Positions 34,901 to 46,827 of a stretch of DNA of 64,000 nt are shown in pieces. The stretch covers positions 1,178,001-1,242,000 of the forward strand of contig NC_089440.1 of the NCBI RefSeq assembly GCF_026210795.1, read 5' to 3'. A program made the position numbers and the translations under genes. The DNA comes from Rhizophagus irregularis. Its lineage: Eukaryota > Glomeromycota > Glomeromycetes > Glomerales > Glomeraceae. Each line of letters starts with the position of its first letter. The first letter of the stretch is position 1. The notes beneath the pieces are model-generated. The model was not told where the DNA came from. It was given only the letters and a program-made list of their open reading frames with translations, and searched no databases.

Positions 34901-35245
34901 TCCGTCTCCATTTTCAAAAATAAAAAAAAAAAATTGCCGTAATTATGTAGATCGGCCAATCAAATGTGTGATACATCGAACAGCCAGATCAGCAATTAAT
35001 TTATTTAAAAAAATGTTTCATAACATTTTTTTAATAATTTAATAAAAATGTTGCGAAACATTTTTAAAACTGAATCGATAATGAATTGGTAAATCAGTTC
35101 AGTTTTCAGTAATTACTGGTCGGTAATGGTATTTATGATTATTGAAACTGATCAGTTTTGGTAATTAGCAATACCGTTACTGATCAATTCAATTCAGTTT
35201 CAGTTTTGGCAAAAATCGTACTGAACCGAACTGATCAGAGCTCTA

Positions 35246-37385
35246 AACAGGGGTATGTAGGATTACAAAATTTTAAAAATACCTCTATCAGGAAATTTTA
35301 TAGTGCGAAAAGTTGCACAAGTTTACGTATCATAATATTTCGTAAGTTTTCAGACCTGTTACAACTTTGTGTAAACAACTTTTTAAAATATTTTGAAATA
35401 TTACTGTATGCAAAACTTTGTAATTTTTACGATTTGTAATATTTCATAATTTTACATAGCATTTCGCAAGTTTTCAGACCCATTGCAAGTGTACGTAAGT
35501 GTAATATTTTGTAGCTTTTTAAAATATTTTGAAATATTATTTTTTTTTTTTAAAAAACTGTAACGCATCTTTATTTAGTTATGATGATAGAATTATCATG
35601 TAATCAATAAAAAGATACATAGAGCCATTCATGCAAATCACGAGATAATCCTATAACAGAATATAAACTATAACTAAAAAAAACACATTACAAATATACC
35701 TAAAAAAATAAATACTTACTTCCTAAACCATAATGAAAATAAAATAAAACTAGCAGACTACCTATTTATGAAACCTAACTTTTAAGAATTCTAATTTAAT
35801 ATGTAGGAGAAAAGAAGGAAATATGTAATAACGTTCAGTCTGCTAAATGCAGTTTCAAAGATGAGTCCCAACGGCCTCACATCAAAACAATTTATTCCAT
35901 CAGATCTCCCTTATTCCTACAAAAAATAAAAATTAGTATTCTAAATTAAATTCTACACTGCTAATACGAATTATATTTTTAAATTCTTTGTTATCAGAAA
36001 ATATATTTTTACTATTTTGAAATATTACAATATGCAAAACTTCGTAATTTTACAGTTCATAATATTCTGTAATTTTATTGTGTAATACTTCACAACTTTT
36101 TAAAATATTCAAAATTCTATGATGTGTAATACTCCATAATTTGACGCATTTGTAATATTCTGTGATTTTACATAATGTATTATTTCATAATGTTTTAAAT
36201 ATTTTAATAAATAATACTTCATTTTCACTTTATAATAGTAATACACAAATTTTGGTAAATTTATATAATGTATATTTTATTAGATATAATTTTAAAAAAT
36301 TACAAATATTTATTAATATATACAGAATATATAAAAGTAAAAAAAAGAATCAGCTATAGTAATGTTAGTATTAATATTAGTATTAGTTACAAAGATAAAG
36401 GAAATATTATTAGTGTTGTTAGTATTAAGATAAAAAGAGTTAAATAAACAGTAAAAAAGTAAAAGAAACATGGATATTATTGTTAGTATTAGGAATAAAA
36501 AAAACGTAGATAGTATTATTAGTATTACAATCAGTGTTTTACACGAATCAAATTTCTTCTTTAAAATTCGATTCGATTTAGACTCGATTTGACCTCCAAA
36601 AATTATTATCTCAGGATCTAGTAATCCAATTTTGATAATCTTTTTTAATTGATAGGTCTCATTGCCCTGATCAAAATAAAAAAAATCATTGAAATCGGAC
36701 CGCTAGATCAAAAGTTATTCGCAAAATACGTTTTTATTATTGAGGAGCAATCAGGGTTATACCATGTTATGAATCGATTCATGCAGAATACTAATTACGA
36801 TATAAAGTAACAAAGAGGTAAAAAAATGCGTTAATATTAAAATAATTAGTATTAATAAACAAATATTTCTATACCTGCAAAGCAATAAATTATGAAATAT
36901 ATGTAAATATTTTGTATGTAATTAAAAAATATTGAACAAAAGAATAAAGAAATAAAAGAAAGAGGAGGCAAAATAAAAAAATAAACACATATTGCTAGTA
37001 TTAAAATAAAAGGAGTAAAAAAACATAGTTAGTATTGTTAGTATAATTAGTATTAAAGTACAAGTAAAAAGAAATAAAGGAAACATGTATATTATTGTCA
37101 GTATTACAATACAAAGTAAAAAAAAAGTAAAAAATAATGAAATAATTAGTATTGATAAACAAATATTTCTATACCTGCAAAGCAATAAATTATGAAATAT
37201 AAGTAAATATTCTGTATATAATTAAAAAATATTGAACAAAAGAATAAAGAAATAATAAAAAGAAGAGAAAAATATTGAATAAAAAAATAAAAAAATAAAG
37301 AGACAAAAAATAAATAGGACAAAAAATGCATGCAGATTAAAACACATACAAGGATCAGCTTAATTTAATTGGCTAGAAAATACAA
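35246..37385. other. AT-rich spacer with local duplications
   Basis: No gene was found. The stretch 35330-36180 repeats TTTTCAGACC and GTAATATTTCATAATTTTA words related to the array at 48.1 kb. A direct repeat of about 115 bp occurs at 36844 and again at 37144 (core ATATTTCTATACCTGCAAAG). The stretch 36540-36780 contains a fragment with GAATCGATTC words. Minus-strand open frames at 36922-37331 are low-complexity artefacts. Confidence 0.55.
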
Positions 37386-38232
37386 TTCATCCTCTCGTGA
37401 TAAATAAAAATTACCAGCACAAATTCAACATAAATTTAACAAATTTAACGAAATTTGGCCAAAATTAATAATTTTTTACCAGAATTATCAACACAAATTG
37501 AACACAAATTGAACACAAATTTCAGTCACGATTTATTTATGTCACACTAACAGGGCAGACATACCCTATATCACATGTTAATCATTTGCCGATCATAATA
37601 AATGTGATATCACATTAACTTTGAAGTCTTATCTCAAGCCATAAATGTTCTAAAAATTATATTTAACTGTTTTGTTTAATAATTTAGGTTATCAATAATT
37701 AAATATAAAAGTATTGTGGCAAAATAAAATGTGGTTCCAAATTTAGCTTTAAGCTGAAATTTTCAATAATTCATATATACTGTATGCTGATCATCTGCTA
37801 ATTTGACTTTGAAGCTTTGGGCCAAGCCACAGAACTTCGGGTTAAACTTGAAACTTTCACAGTATGCTATTTAGATATTCAAGAATTAGTGATTAAAATA
37901 AACCTGAATAATTTTTGATAACCCAAAAGTTATCATTAAATAAATACTTGCAATTATTATAAGATTAATAGGGCTAATTTATGACAAACTTTTATGAGCT
38001 ATTTTAAGAATTTATTATTAACAATAAATAAAGTAAAATGATTAAAATTATATTGTTCATTTTTTTATAAATAGTTCTTCTAAAATTCACAAAAAAATTT
38101 ATAAAAATTAATATTATTCTTAATATAAAATTATATTACTATTTATTAATAGCATTATTTTTCCAACTTCTAAGATATAAACAACATTTCAGTTTGTTTT
38201 AACTTAAAATTTTAAAAAAATTTATTCAAAAA

Positions 38233-39402
38233 ATGTCAACAGAATCTACTTGCAGTTTTAATTCAACTGATTGTAAAGAAACAATTAAATCAATTACTAA
38301 TAATACAAGAATTTCAATAACACAAAAAGAATTTATTCTAGCTGGTATGAAATTATATTAAACTCACTATAATAAATTTATTATTAATGAAGCTCATAAC
38401 CTTAAAAATAATGAAACTTGTTCTCATCCAAAGCATAATGAATATAAAAGTCAATCAAAAAATTCAGATAAATAATCAAAAAACCTTAACCTAGAAAAGT
38501 TTCAGAAAGATTAATTCCAATTTTAAATTTAGATAAAAATGCTAAAATTTGTAGCTTGTGCAGAAAAAAGACAGATAGTGATCCTGATTATAATATGTTA
38601 GAAGAATACAATGCACCAATTTCCAGAAAACAAGATGACAGTGATAATATTTTAAAAGTAAGAAATTATACTTATTCATTCAGAAAAGATGTTTTATATA
38701 CTGGTGAAGAATTAAAACAAATTGAATCAGATTATCAAGAAATGATGGCATAATTAATAATTACAGTTTAAGTGATAAGATTAAAAAAATGTCTAGTGTT
38801 CTTTATAAAAATCAAAAAATATTAAAACAAAAAACAATTTATGATTCTGATAAATTTAAAAATATGTTAGAAATGGGTGATGTAGATTTAATTGGGTTTT
38901 TTGATGAATTATATCAAGGAACCAATCCTAATACCAAATCTGATAAAACAAATAATAATAATAAGAAAAAATTAGTTTCTTTATATTACTTTTTATCTAG
39001 TATTCAGTCTCTTTATAAGATGCAAAATGCAAATACATTTTTTAATGAAAAAAAAGATTTCGTAGACAATAAAATGCAGACCGGTTTTGCTAGATTTATG
39101 AGTTGTCTGGATTCATATTTAGATTTACTTGATGGTTTTACAATTATTGGTGAAACCCAAATAAATATATACGAATCAGTAACACTGGAAAATGGTGTCA
39201 TAATGCGTGCTACAAATAGATATCATAATAAAGTATGGTTTAGCGACATAGCTATTTCAATGGATTCTGAAGAACATATGGGCTGATTTGTCTACTCTGC
39301 ATTAAAAAGAGTTATTGAATTGATTTGCACAATTTTTGTTACTCAAAATTGTTTTGTAATACCAAAAAATCATCTGATTGATGATCACTTAACTAAATAA
39401 TA
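38233..39402 (+). pseudogene. Broken gene of unknown family
   Basis: Three consecutive pieces read like one protein. The first is 38233-38474, with ITQKEFILAGMKLY, an in-frame stop, then a CSHPKH motif. The second is 38545-38751, with ICSLCRKKTDSDPDYN. The third is 38789-39286, with FFDELYQGTN, SCLDSYLDLLDGF and WFSDIAISMDSEE. A TATAAATA box lies at about 38068. The Cys/His pairs suggest a zinc-binding N-terminus. Stops and frameshifts separate the pieces. I do not recognise the family. Its place inside long inverted repeats suggests a transposon-borne gene. Confidence 0.5.
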
Positions 39403-39580
39403 AATTGAACAAAAATTTACATTTGCGAAACTTAAATTATTAAATGTAAAAAAGGTGTGAAAAAACCCATTTCACTAATAAAAAACCCATTTCTTATATA
39501 TATGGAATTTTTAACATATATTATTAAAAGGAAATAAAATTTGTACGCACTCACGCATGTGCGCACCCCTCCATTTTTGG

Positions 39581-42146
39581 GGGTTGTCTAAAGCGGGGGC
39601 AAATCACGTGATACGATTTCGGGATTAGCCGGAAGTTTCCCGTGATTTCTCGAAAATAACAAACGATTATTGGTTTAATTGGTATCAACATTACAACATC
39701 GCGCATTTTACTCATTTTCTAAGTAAAAAAAACTTTTCACTTTATTATGTCTTTTCCATTAACTGTTACTCCTGTGTTTTTAGCTCCCGCTCCTTTAATT
39801 ATAACGTCAACATCAAATCTCACACCAAACGAAAAGCGGGATCTTCTTTTTGATGTAGACCGTACTTTAGAAATCCCAATGGAGGTTTTTAATGACGAGT
39901 GGTGGCCGTTAGTTTCGAATATTTGGACGAAATGGGACTCGTATGAATATGTAAACGGTGATATTCGGAAAACTTTCACCTGTCATTTTATGAAGCACCG
40001 CGAATCAAGTACCTGAGAAAAAGAAAATGTTCCAAACGAAAAACGCCGAATAACCAAGACACGACCACCTGACGTATGTTCTGCGATGATTAAAGTTTTA
40101 TGGATAGCTTCTTCAGAGGTAGTTCAAGTAGAGCGATATAAAAACTCCCCAACCATACACATTCTTTATCAGAAGTCGATAGGCTGAAACGGCCAAAGTC
40201 ATTAGAAGTTTAGTTGAAATAGAAGTGGCCAAAAATTATCCTCCTCCAGCTATCACATCTGCCGTCAAAGAATACGTGACGTTAGAATTAGATCTTGGTG
40301 AATGTGTGCGCGAGCTGAAGCGCAAAGAAGTAACGAACATTAAATACAAAATTTGTGGGCTTACGGAAACCCGTTTTATTGGGAATTCGAACTTAAAATC
40401 AGACATTTTGGAATCTGTTTCTTTTTTAACAGAACAGGGGTATCTTGTTGAAAATTTCCGCGTCTTCCAACGATCTACTAAAGGTACCGTGTTTGCGCAC
40501 CCAGAGCAACTAAAGAAACTTGAACGCCATGGATGGTTGACGCTTATAGATTCAACACATAAGACCAACCGGTACGACTGGCGTCTATTTACTCTTTACG
40601 TTCGTGACACTTTCGGATGTTAGAACGTAGGCGCCCATTTTTTCGTAAGCAATGAGGATGCAGATACAGTTGCAGAAGCTTTAACAATAATCTGCAATAA
40701 GTATTGTCGTTGGTCCCCCCGTTACATACTTGCGGATCATAGTAACATCGAAGCTAAGAGCATTAAAAAGACATTTCCTGGCATAGATGCTGGTGAACAA
40801 GAGTGCCAAGTCTTCCTTTGTGTTGTTCATGTCATGAGAACGTGGATGCAAAAAATTAATGAAAAAAAAACTCGAGACACCATGATCGCGGCGATGCATA
40901 AAAGAACAAAGATTGGATGTGAAAATCTTGTTCAGGATGCTATTAATCATTGTTCCGTTCCTTATATACAAAATTACATTAAAAGAAATTATACGAAAAA
41001 TACGGAAAAATGGGGCTTATGGACTCGTCAACATTCCCCCTGCTTTTACAGGTCACATCAACGAATTCGTTAGAATCTTTCCATAGCGAATTAAAGAAAA
41101 TAACGTCTTCATTACACGGTTTGATTGGTACTTGACGATTTTTCTTTGTTATTTCACCCGCATGCCAACTCAAACTTTTTATATTTTAGGTGCCGTTCAC
41201 AACATTGTCAATATCGATTACAAAAAAAGATCCGAAGCCGAAATTGCATTCTTTGATTTTCGTATCAAGAAAATATCCACGTATGGTGTTGACGATGATA
41301 TTCTCGAAGAAATCAAAAAATTCCCCTTCCCGTTTCAACAATTAATCATTAAAGAGGCCTGTGCTGTGATGAATAGACTTGAAAAAGGAAAAGGTGTTCC
41401 AGGTCTGGCTTCTCTCGATTGTCACTGCTTGTTTCGCCATCGATATTTATTACCGTGTAAACACATTTTTTACGAACACATATACGGCAATAAGTTGTTG
41501 ACTTCCGACGTATGGCAAATGTTTCGTGAAATTTTTGAAGAAAGCGGATTTGAAGTGTATGAAAGTCGAGAGTCGTTTATAGAATATGTTCAAACGGAGC
41601 AACAGAAAAGAGCTGAAGATCGAAGAATTGCTGTGGGTGAATTAACCGAAAGAATGCGTGACAGGTATTGGCGTGTTGAAGAGACAGGCGATGCCGAGAG
41701 GACGCAATCTTTCATTTCTATGTTAGAAGCTACTGTGAATCCGATTATCTCACGTTTTGATAATAATTCAAACGAAAAAACGTAGAATTATATATTAACA
41801 TTTAGTATTCAGGTTATATTAAAATTGTATAGGCTTGGCCTCAATTAAAATTATTTTGAATTTTAATATGTAAATATTAAAAAAAAATTACATTTAAAAT
41901 TTTTAAATTTAAATAAAACAATAAATATGGGCGGGTTTTATTAATTTTTTTTTTTTGTTTATGAAACCTTATAATTTTATAATTTTTTTACTGATTTACT
42001 GATTTATTGATATTTTTAATATTTTTTACTTCGTTAGTACGTATTTTTTTGTTCAATAATCGTTTGTTATTTTCCGAGAAATCACGTGATACTTCCGGCT
42101 AATCCCGAAATCATATCACGTGATTTGCCCCCGCTTTAGACGACCC
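39581..42146 (+). mobile_element. Mutator-like element (MULE-1), 2.57 kb
   Basis: Terminal inverted repeats of about 100 bp start GGGTTGTCTAAAGCGGGGGC on the left and GGGTCGTCTAAAGCGGGGGC on the right, and match almost throughout. A perfect 9-bp duplication CATTTTTGG is present (39572-39580, 42147-42155). One transposase gene fills the interior. The TIR identity suggests recent movement although the gene is broken. Confidence 0.92.
39747..41785 (+). pseudogene. MULE-1 transposase with SWIM finger, broken
   Basis: The frame from 39747 is cut by a TGA at about 40014. A frameshift near 40170 leads to the 40225-40623 frame, which includes TLIDSTHKTNRY, the first catalytic Asp region. A TAG follows at 40621 where Trp is expected, then the second Asp region (LADHSNIEAKS). 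After a frameshift near 41035 comes SLESFHSELK, probably the catalytic Glu region. A probable intron (about 41128-41189) joins to AVHNIVNIDYKK and a SWIM finger CHC..CKH at about 41420-41465. MULE transposases bind the TIRs and cut DNA. At least four lesions make it inactive. Confidence 0.85.
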
Positions 42147-42155
42147 CATTTTTGG

Positions 42156-43792
42156 TAATTTTTATATAGTAAATTTGTCGATCATTATTTATCATGTGAC
42201 TTTAGTAAAATCCTGATTTTTTAAATATTCATGCCGCTGTAAATAGTCGAATATTAAGCGTGAACAAATAATATACCAAAGGGACAAATGTGAACATCAA
42301 ATACTAAGTACGAACGAACTAATCTTAAATCAGCGTGAATGGATAAATGATTAGCCGAAAAGGATAAACATTTAGGAAAAGGAATGATCTACATGATATA
42401 ATATTTATTGAATGATTAATAAGGAACCAATAGATTAAGTAAGGAGTCGATCAATTGTGGCTTAGCAACTAGTTTATTGAGTTTAACAATAAAAACAATT
42501 AGAAGAAATAATTATAAGTCACAAAAGATAAATTATAAGGAAAACATATAAAATGGAAGGATAGCGGATTAAGGGAACACGTATGATAAAAATACATAAA
42601 ACAACAATATAAAAGATAATATAAAAGATAATATAAAAGATAATATGAAAAGATAATATAAAAGATAATATAAAAGATAATATAAAAAGATAATAAAAAA
42701 GATAATATAAAAAGATAATACGAAAAGATATAAGCCACAAAAGATGGAATATAACATATTAAAAATAGAAAGATAATATATTAAAAAGATGGAACATAAA
42801 AGATAGCATATAATATATTAAAAATAGAAAGATAGTATATTAAAAAGATAACATATTAAAAGATAGCATATTAAAAAATGGTATATTAAAAGATAGCATA
42901 GCATATTAAAAGATAGTATATCAAAAGATAGCATATTAAAAATAGTATATTAAAAAGATAACATATTAGAAAGATAACATATAAAAAAGAACGTAAAAGA
43001 TAGTATATATTAGAATAGAAAATATAAAGAAGTTTGTATAAATAGAGAGCAGAATTCAAAGTAATTCCATATATCTCATCCACAATGTAATTTAGGAAGT
43101 TCAGAGAAACTCAATTTAATTATTTTTAATAAAGTATAATATTAATTAAAGGTAATAGGTTCGCCCTAAACTTTAATTAATGTTCGCTTAATTAATTTTA
43201 ATTGAATAAAATGATAATTATGAGATGAATTAAATAGATACACTTTTGCAATGAGAATTATCAAAATTTTGAAGTTAAAATAAATAAAATATTTTGTAGC
43301 GAGAGCTATTGAAGTTTGAAATTAAAGGTAAAGTGAATAAAAATTGAGGAAAATTTAGAGAAGTTAAATTTAATTTTATATCGCTTGATGTTTTATATTA
43401 CTAACGCTATTTATGTTGTAAACCAAGAATGTTATTGTTGTATATTGTTGTTATATGTTGTTGCATGTCGTTGTTATATGTTGTTGTATGTTGTTTGTTG
43501 ATTATTTGCTTGTTTTATTGTTCGTTCATTTGTTTATTCGTTCGTTCGACCATGAGAATGCTTATTTGATGTGGCAACTCTGTAAATTGATGACAGAGGG
43601 AATAGGGGAATCTCACTGCAACTCTTACGTACATATTATAGAGCCTTAATAATTTATTTACTATGCGCATTTTTGCCTATTCAACAACTTTATTTAATGA
43701 GCCATGAAGGGTTTAGAATGTCATTTTTGACTTTTATATATAATATATCTATGGGATGCGCACATGCGTAGGTGCGCACAAATTTTAAACCC
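42156..43792. other. Low-complexity right part of the nested element
   Basis: No gene. The stretch 42598-42990 is a variable array of AAAGATAATATA words, and minus-strand open frames across it are artefacts. The stretch 43037-43150 has a TATAAATA box followed by AATAAA-type signals, reminiscent of a promoter and end module. The stretch 43430-43560 is TTG-rich simple sequence. Confidence 0.6.
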
Positions 43793-43905
43793 TTATTAAA
43801 AAGTAAGTATATTTTAATAAAATATAAAGTAAAATAAAAATTTATATAGTCTTAGTAGCTATAAATGTTTATAAAAGTATAATAAAAATATCATATAAAA
43901 GATGG

Positions 43906-44140
43906 TAAGTTTGCTGGAGAAACTAGGGGGTTTTGGCAAGTTGGCAAAATGCTGAAATGCTGAAACTTTGCCAAAACTATATAAAAGTTTTATTAAAAAG
44001 TTGGCAAAACTCTGGAGAAAAGCGAAACCTGATGAAACTTATTATAAATGCCAAAATTGGCTGAAACTATAATAAAACTATAGTAAAATTTTGGAGAAAC
44101 TAATTGTAGAATTTTGGAAAGGTTTAGACAGGCAACCTTA
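43906..44140. mobile_element. hAT-type MITE D (235 bp)
   Basis: The ends TAAGTTTGCTGG and CCTGTC-like complement ending GCAACCTTA are inverted. A perfect 8-bp duplication AAAGATGG flanks the copy (43898-43905, 44141-44148). The sequence is a more diverged member of the family at 3563 and 31452. Confidence 0.85.
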
Positions 44141-44195
44141 AAAGATGGTATCATAATAGATATTTTCAAACAATAAAAATAAAGATAAATCTAAT

Positions 44196-44495
44196 TGTAA
44201 CATCCTGTTACGCATCTTATTTGTAACAACCCCAATTTTATCCAATTAAAATTTAAGATTAGGCGTAATGTAAACAAAAACAAAAGATCAGTCGTGTAAC
44301 TAAGACAAAAAAATTTCAAGAAACTGCTTATAACTTAAATTTTGTCTATGAAACTGTCTTAAGTACATTAAGTAAAAGTTTTCCAAATTAAATTTTGCAT
44401 ATAAAAATTTTATTTGTGAAACACATATTAAATTTATTATTAAAAAAAAATAAAAAAAAGGATGTTACAAATAAGATATGTAACAGGCTGTTACA
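44196..44495. mobile_element. 300-bp MITE with TGTAACA ends
   Basis: The left end TGTAACATCCTGTTACGCAT and the right end are inverted copies over more than 30 bp, each holding two TGTAACA words. AAT occurs on both sides and may be a 3-bp duplication. No coding frame. Confidence 0.6.
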
Positions 44496-44555
44496 AATAC
44501 ATTTTTTCTAAAAATAATTATTTTATGTCAGAATTTGTATTACCATCTTTAGACG

Positions 44556-44870
44556 CAAATATATCAAGATTCACTGATCCGTTTTCTATAATTTTAGGCT
44601 CGTTGGAAAGCCCTTGTTCTGGACTTTATAGGCGAAAAAAGAGCTTGCTGATTGAACCATTAGATCTAGAGATATTTACGTTTAAAGTTGAGGTATGAAC
44701 TTTTTAACATGCTTAAATGCAAATATCTTGGGATCCACTGATCCGTTATTTATAAATTTAGGCTCTTCGGAAAGCCCTTGATCTGGTCTATATGAGCGAA
44801 AAAAAAGCTTGCCGATTGGATCATTAGAACTGGAGATATTTACATTTAAAGTTGAGATACAAATTTTTAA
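44556..44870. repeat. Two tandem copies, about 180-bp period
   Basis: The two units (about 44556-44697 and 44735-44870) share CACTGATCCGTT, TTTAGGCTC, GGAAAGCCCTTG and GAGATATTTAC words. The first unit is open on the + strand, but the second is not in the same state, so this is read as a duplicated repeat fragment. Confidence 0.6.
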
Positions 44871-45901
44871 TATATATAGTAAGTGCTAAGAATTATATTA
44901 ATTTAAAAGAAATATTTACCAACTTATAGTATAATAACATTAAATAAAAGTTTTTTAATACTCACCCCAATTTACTGTATATTATATAGTATTTTGTATA
45001 ATAAAAATGTAATAAAATCAATATTTTAATTAAAGGTAGACAAATCAGCCCATATGATCAAATGATTATATATCAGACAAATGACTTTGTTATGGACAGT
45101 ATTTTTCCAATTTATGTAATAATTTATTATAAAAGTATTAATAAATATTTATTATTTATAGGCCTTATTGTTAGCAGAAGTATTAACAGACCCACCGCTA
45201 AATCTCGCATTAATTCAATGATACGATTTTAAATCTAAAAGGAACCTATATTTATATGGATGTCCTCACTTAAAATTGATAGAATTATATAACTTTGTAG
45301 CTATAGAGTCTATACATAATGTCGTTCACATAGTACCCTGATTTGATAAGCAAAATGAATATTTTGCAAATAAATATATTTTTTAGTCATTTGATATAGG
45401 GGTTTTGATTTATTTTAATAAAATTATATCTTTAAAAGAATTTATGGTCACGTTTCCCATATTATAAATAAAATGCAGATTTATTTATTTAATTATTAAC
45501 AACACGGGTGTGACATAAATAAATTGTGATTGAAATTTGTATTTAATTTGTGTTCAATTTATGTTGATAATTCTGGTAAAAAATTATTAATTTTAGTCAA
45601 ATTTCGTTAAATTTATTAAATTTGTGTTGTGTGTTGCATAATTTTTTATTTATTACAAGGGGATGATATTTAATAATTGCATGTACGATGTACAAGATTT
45701 TTTTTATGATTTTTTTAAGAAATGTATGCAAAATATTTAATCAGAATATAATTGTTTTATTTTTAAATATGATATATTGATGATTTTTTTTTTAAAAAAA
45801 AAAATTGATTTTTTTAAATTCAATAGAATGTGCTAATAATAAATTGTTTTGTTTTTAAATATGATATATTGATATTTATATTTAAAACAATTAAACATAT
45901 A

Positions 45902-46382
45902 CAGTCAGACCCCATACAGTCATACCCTATACAGTCACACCTCTTTATAAGAACTCGATTTTAAGAAACAGTTTTAAATACTATCAAATTACCCCTCTAT
46001 AATCACAATTTGACTATAATCACTATCACCGCATAATTCCAAACGGATATATCATTTCTATTAATGATTAGACCTTTATTAATTACATCATAATTTCGGC
46101 CAAAAAGCAATTTCGCCCAGAATTACGAAACATATAATTTTTTCTTTCCTTTTTAGAAATTAATGTTACATGACATTCCAACACAAAATCGGCAAAAAAA
46201 TTTTTTGTGAAACGGCTATCACTAAAAAAGGAAATATCCGTAGTGATCACATAATTTTATAAATTATAATTTACTAATTTCAGCCAAAATTAAGATATAG
46301 TACCTGTATATAAGCACACCCCTATACAATCACTGATTTTATGGAAACCAATTAGGTAGTGGACTATATGGGGGTCTAACTG
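45902..46382. mobile_element. Tc1/pogo-like MITE (481 bp)
   Basis: The ends CAGTCAGACCCCATA and TATGGGGGTCTAACTG are inverted repeats, each bordered by TA. CAGT ends with a TA duplication are characteristic of Tc1/mariner-pogo elements. The interior repeats the CAGTCA..ACCCC motif and holds a further palindromic segment at about 46080-46300 related to the foldback repeat at 33.1 kb. No transposase. Confidence 0.75.
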
Positions 46383-46659
46383 TACATAATTTTCAATTAT
46401 TTTTAATTGAAATGAAACTGAAATCAAACTAAGATTTTTATGATATTTATATTTAGATAATCCATATCCGCATAAGATTTAATTAATATGTTTAATAATG
46501 AAAAGTGTAATAAATTAAATTTTAATTGAAACGAGAAATAAAATTAAACCAAAGAGGTATTGTTCAAATTTTATTTAAAGTGACATTTTATGACTTTCTT
46601 TTTACCCAAATTTTTACTCATCCCAAAATTAAATTATAAAAATCAAATCTAATCTAATA

Positions 46660-46827
46660 ATGCCTCACCATACACGTTCACATCATTCTTACTATAACAT
46701 CCATTGGAACTGGGTTATGATGAATGAGCTGGTTGACATACGCCGAGACAGAAACTGCACCTACCACAATATTAATGGTAAAAGCCACCATGATTTTTGG
46801 GACTCTGTTGCCAATAGGTTTATATGA
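46660..46827 (+). pseudogene. Myb/SANT-like domain fragment
   Basis: A 55-codon frame begins MPHHTRSHHSYYN and continues with WNWVMMNELVDIRRDRN and HHDFWDSVANR, spaced like the first part of a Myb/SANT-like DNA-binding domain (Trp, then Trp, then a late FW). It stops at 46825. Further coding-like pieces lie downstream (to about 47220) in other frames, so the gene is probably decayed. No strong function can be given. Confidence 0.45.

Larger units (their letters stand above)
32665..35245. mobile_element. 2.58-kb non-coding hAT-type element
   Basis: The ends TAGGGCTCTGATTAGTT and its near complement ending CTGATCAGAGCTCTA are inverted. The flanks AATAGGGG (32657-32664) and AACAGGGG (35246-35253) differ at one position, as for an 8-bp hAT duplication. 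Near each end are degenerate ACTGATCAGTTTTGGTAA words. The interior has a large palindrome and a tandem array but no transposase, so it depends on another element. Confidence 0.72.
39530..43792. mobile_element. Inverted-repeat element carrying the MULE insertion
   Basis: Ends of about 35 bp share AAAATTTGT, then CGCAC and ACGCATGTGCGCA in inverted orientation. A perfect 9-bp duplication TTATTAAAA flanks them (39521-39529, 43793-43801), typical of Mutator-like elements. Without the inner MULE it is about 1.7 kb. The interior holds the AAAGATAATATA array, a TATAAATA box at about 43037 and TTG-rich DNA, but no transposase. Confidence 0.75.
37386..45668. mobile_element. 8.3-kb unit with about 170-bp inverted ends
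   Basis: The segment 37386-37560 and the inverse of 45484-45668 are clearly related over about 170 bp, with shared words such as TTAATAATTTTTTACCAGAA and TTTATTTATGTCACAC. They enclose a broken gene (38233-39402) and several younger insertions. Long terminal inverted repeats suggest a DNA transposon of the MULE kind, but no intact target duplication was seen. Confidence 0.55.

Noticed and set aside
36922-37331. Minus-strand open frames resembling membrane proteins
   Set aside because: Poly-A/T sequence translated to Phe, Leu and Ile; no motif and part of a direct repeat.
42499-43083. Several minus-strand open frames rich in Tyr, Phe, Ile and Leu
   Set aside because: They are translations of the AAAGATAATATA array and other low-complexity DNA.
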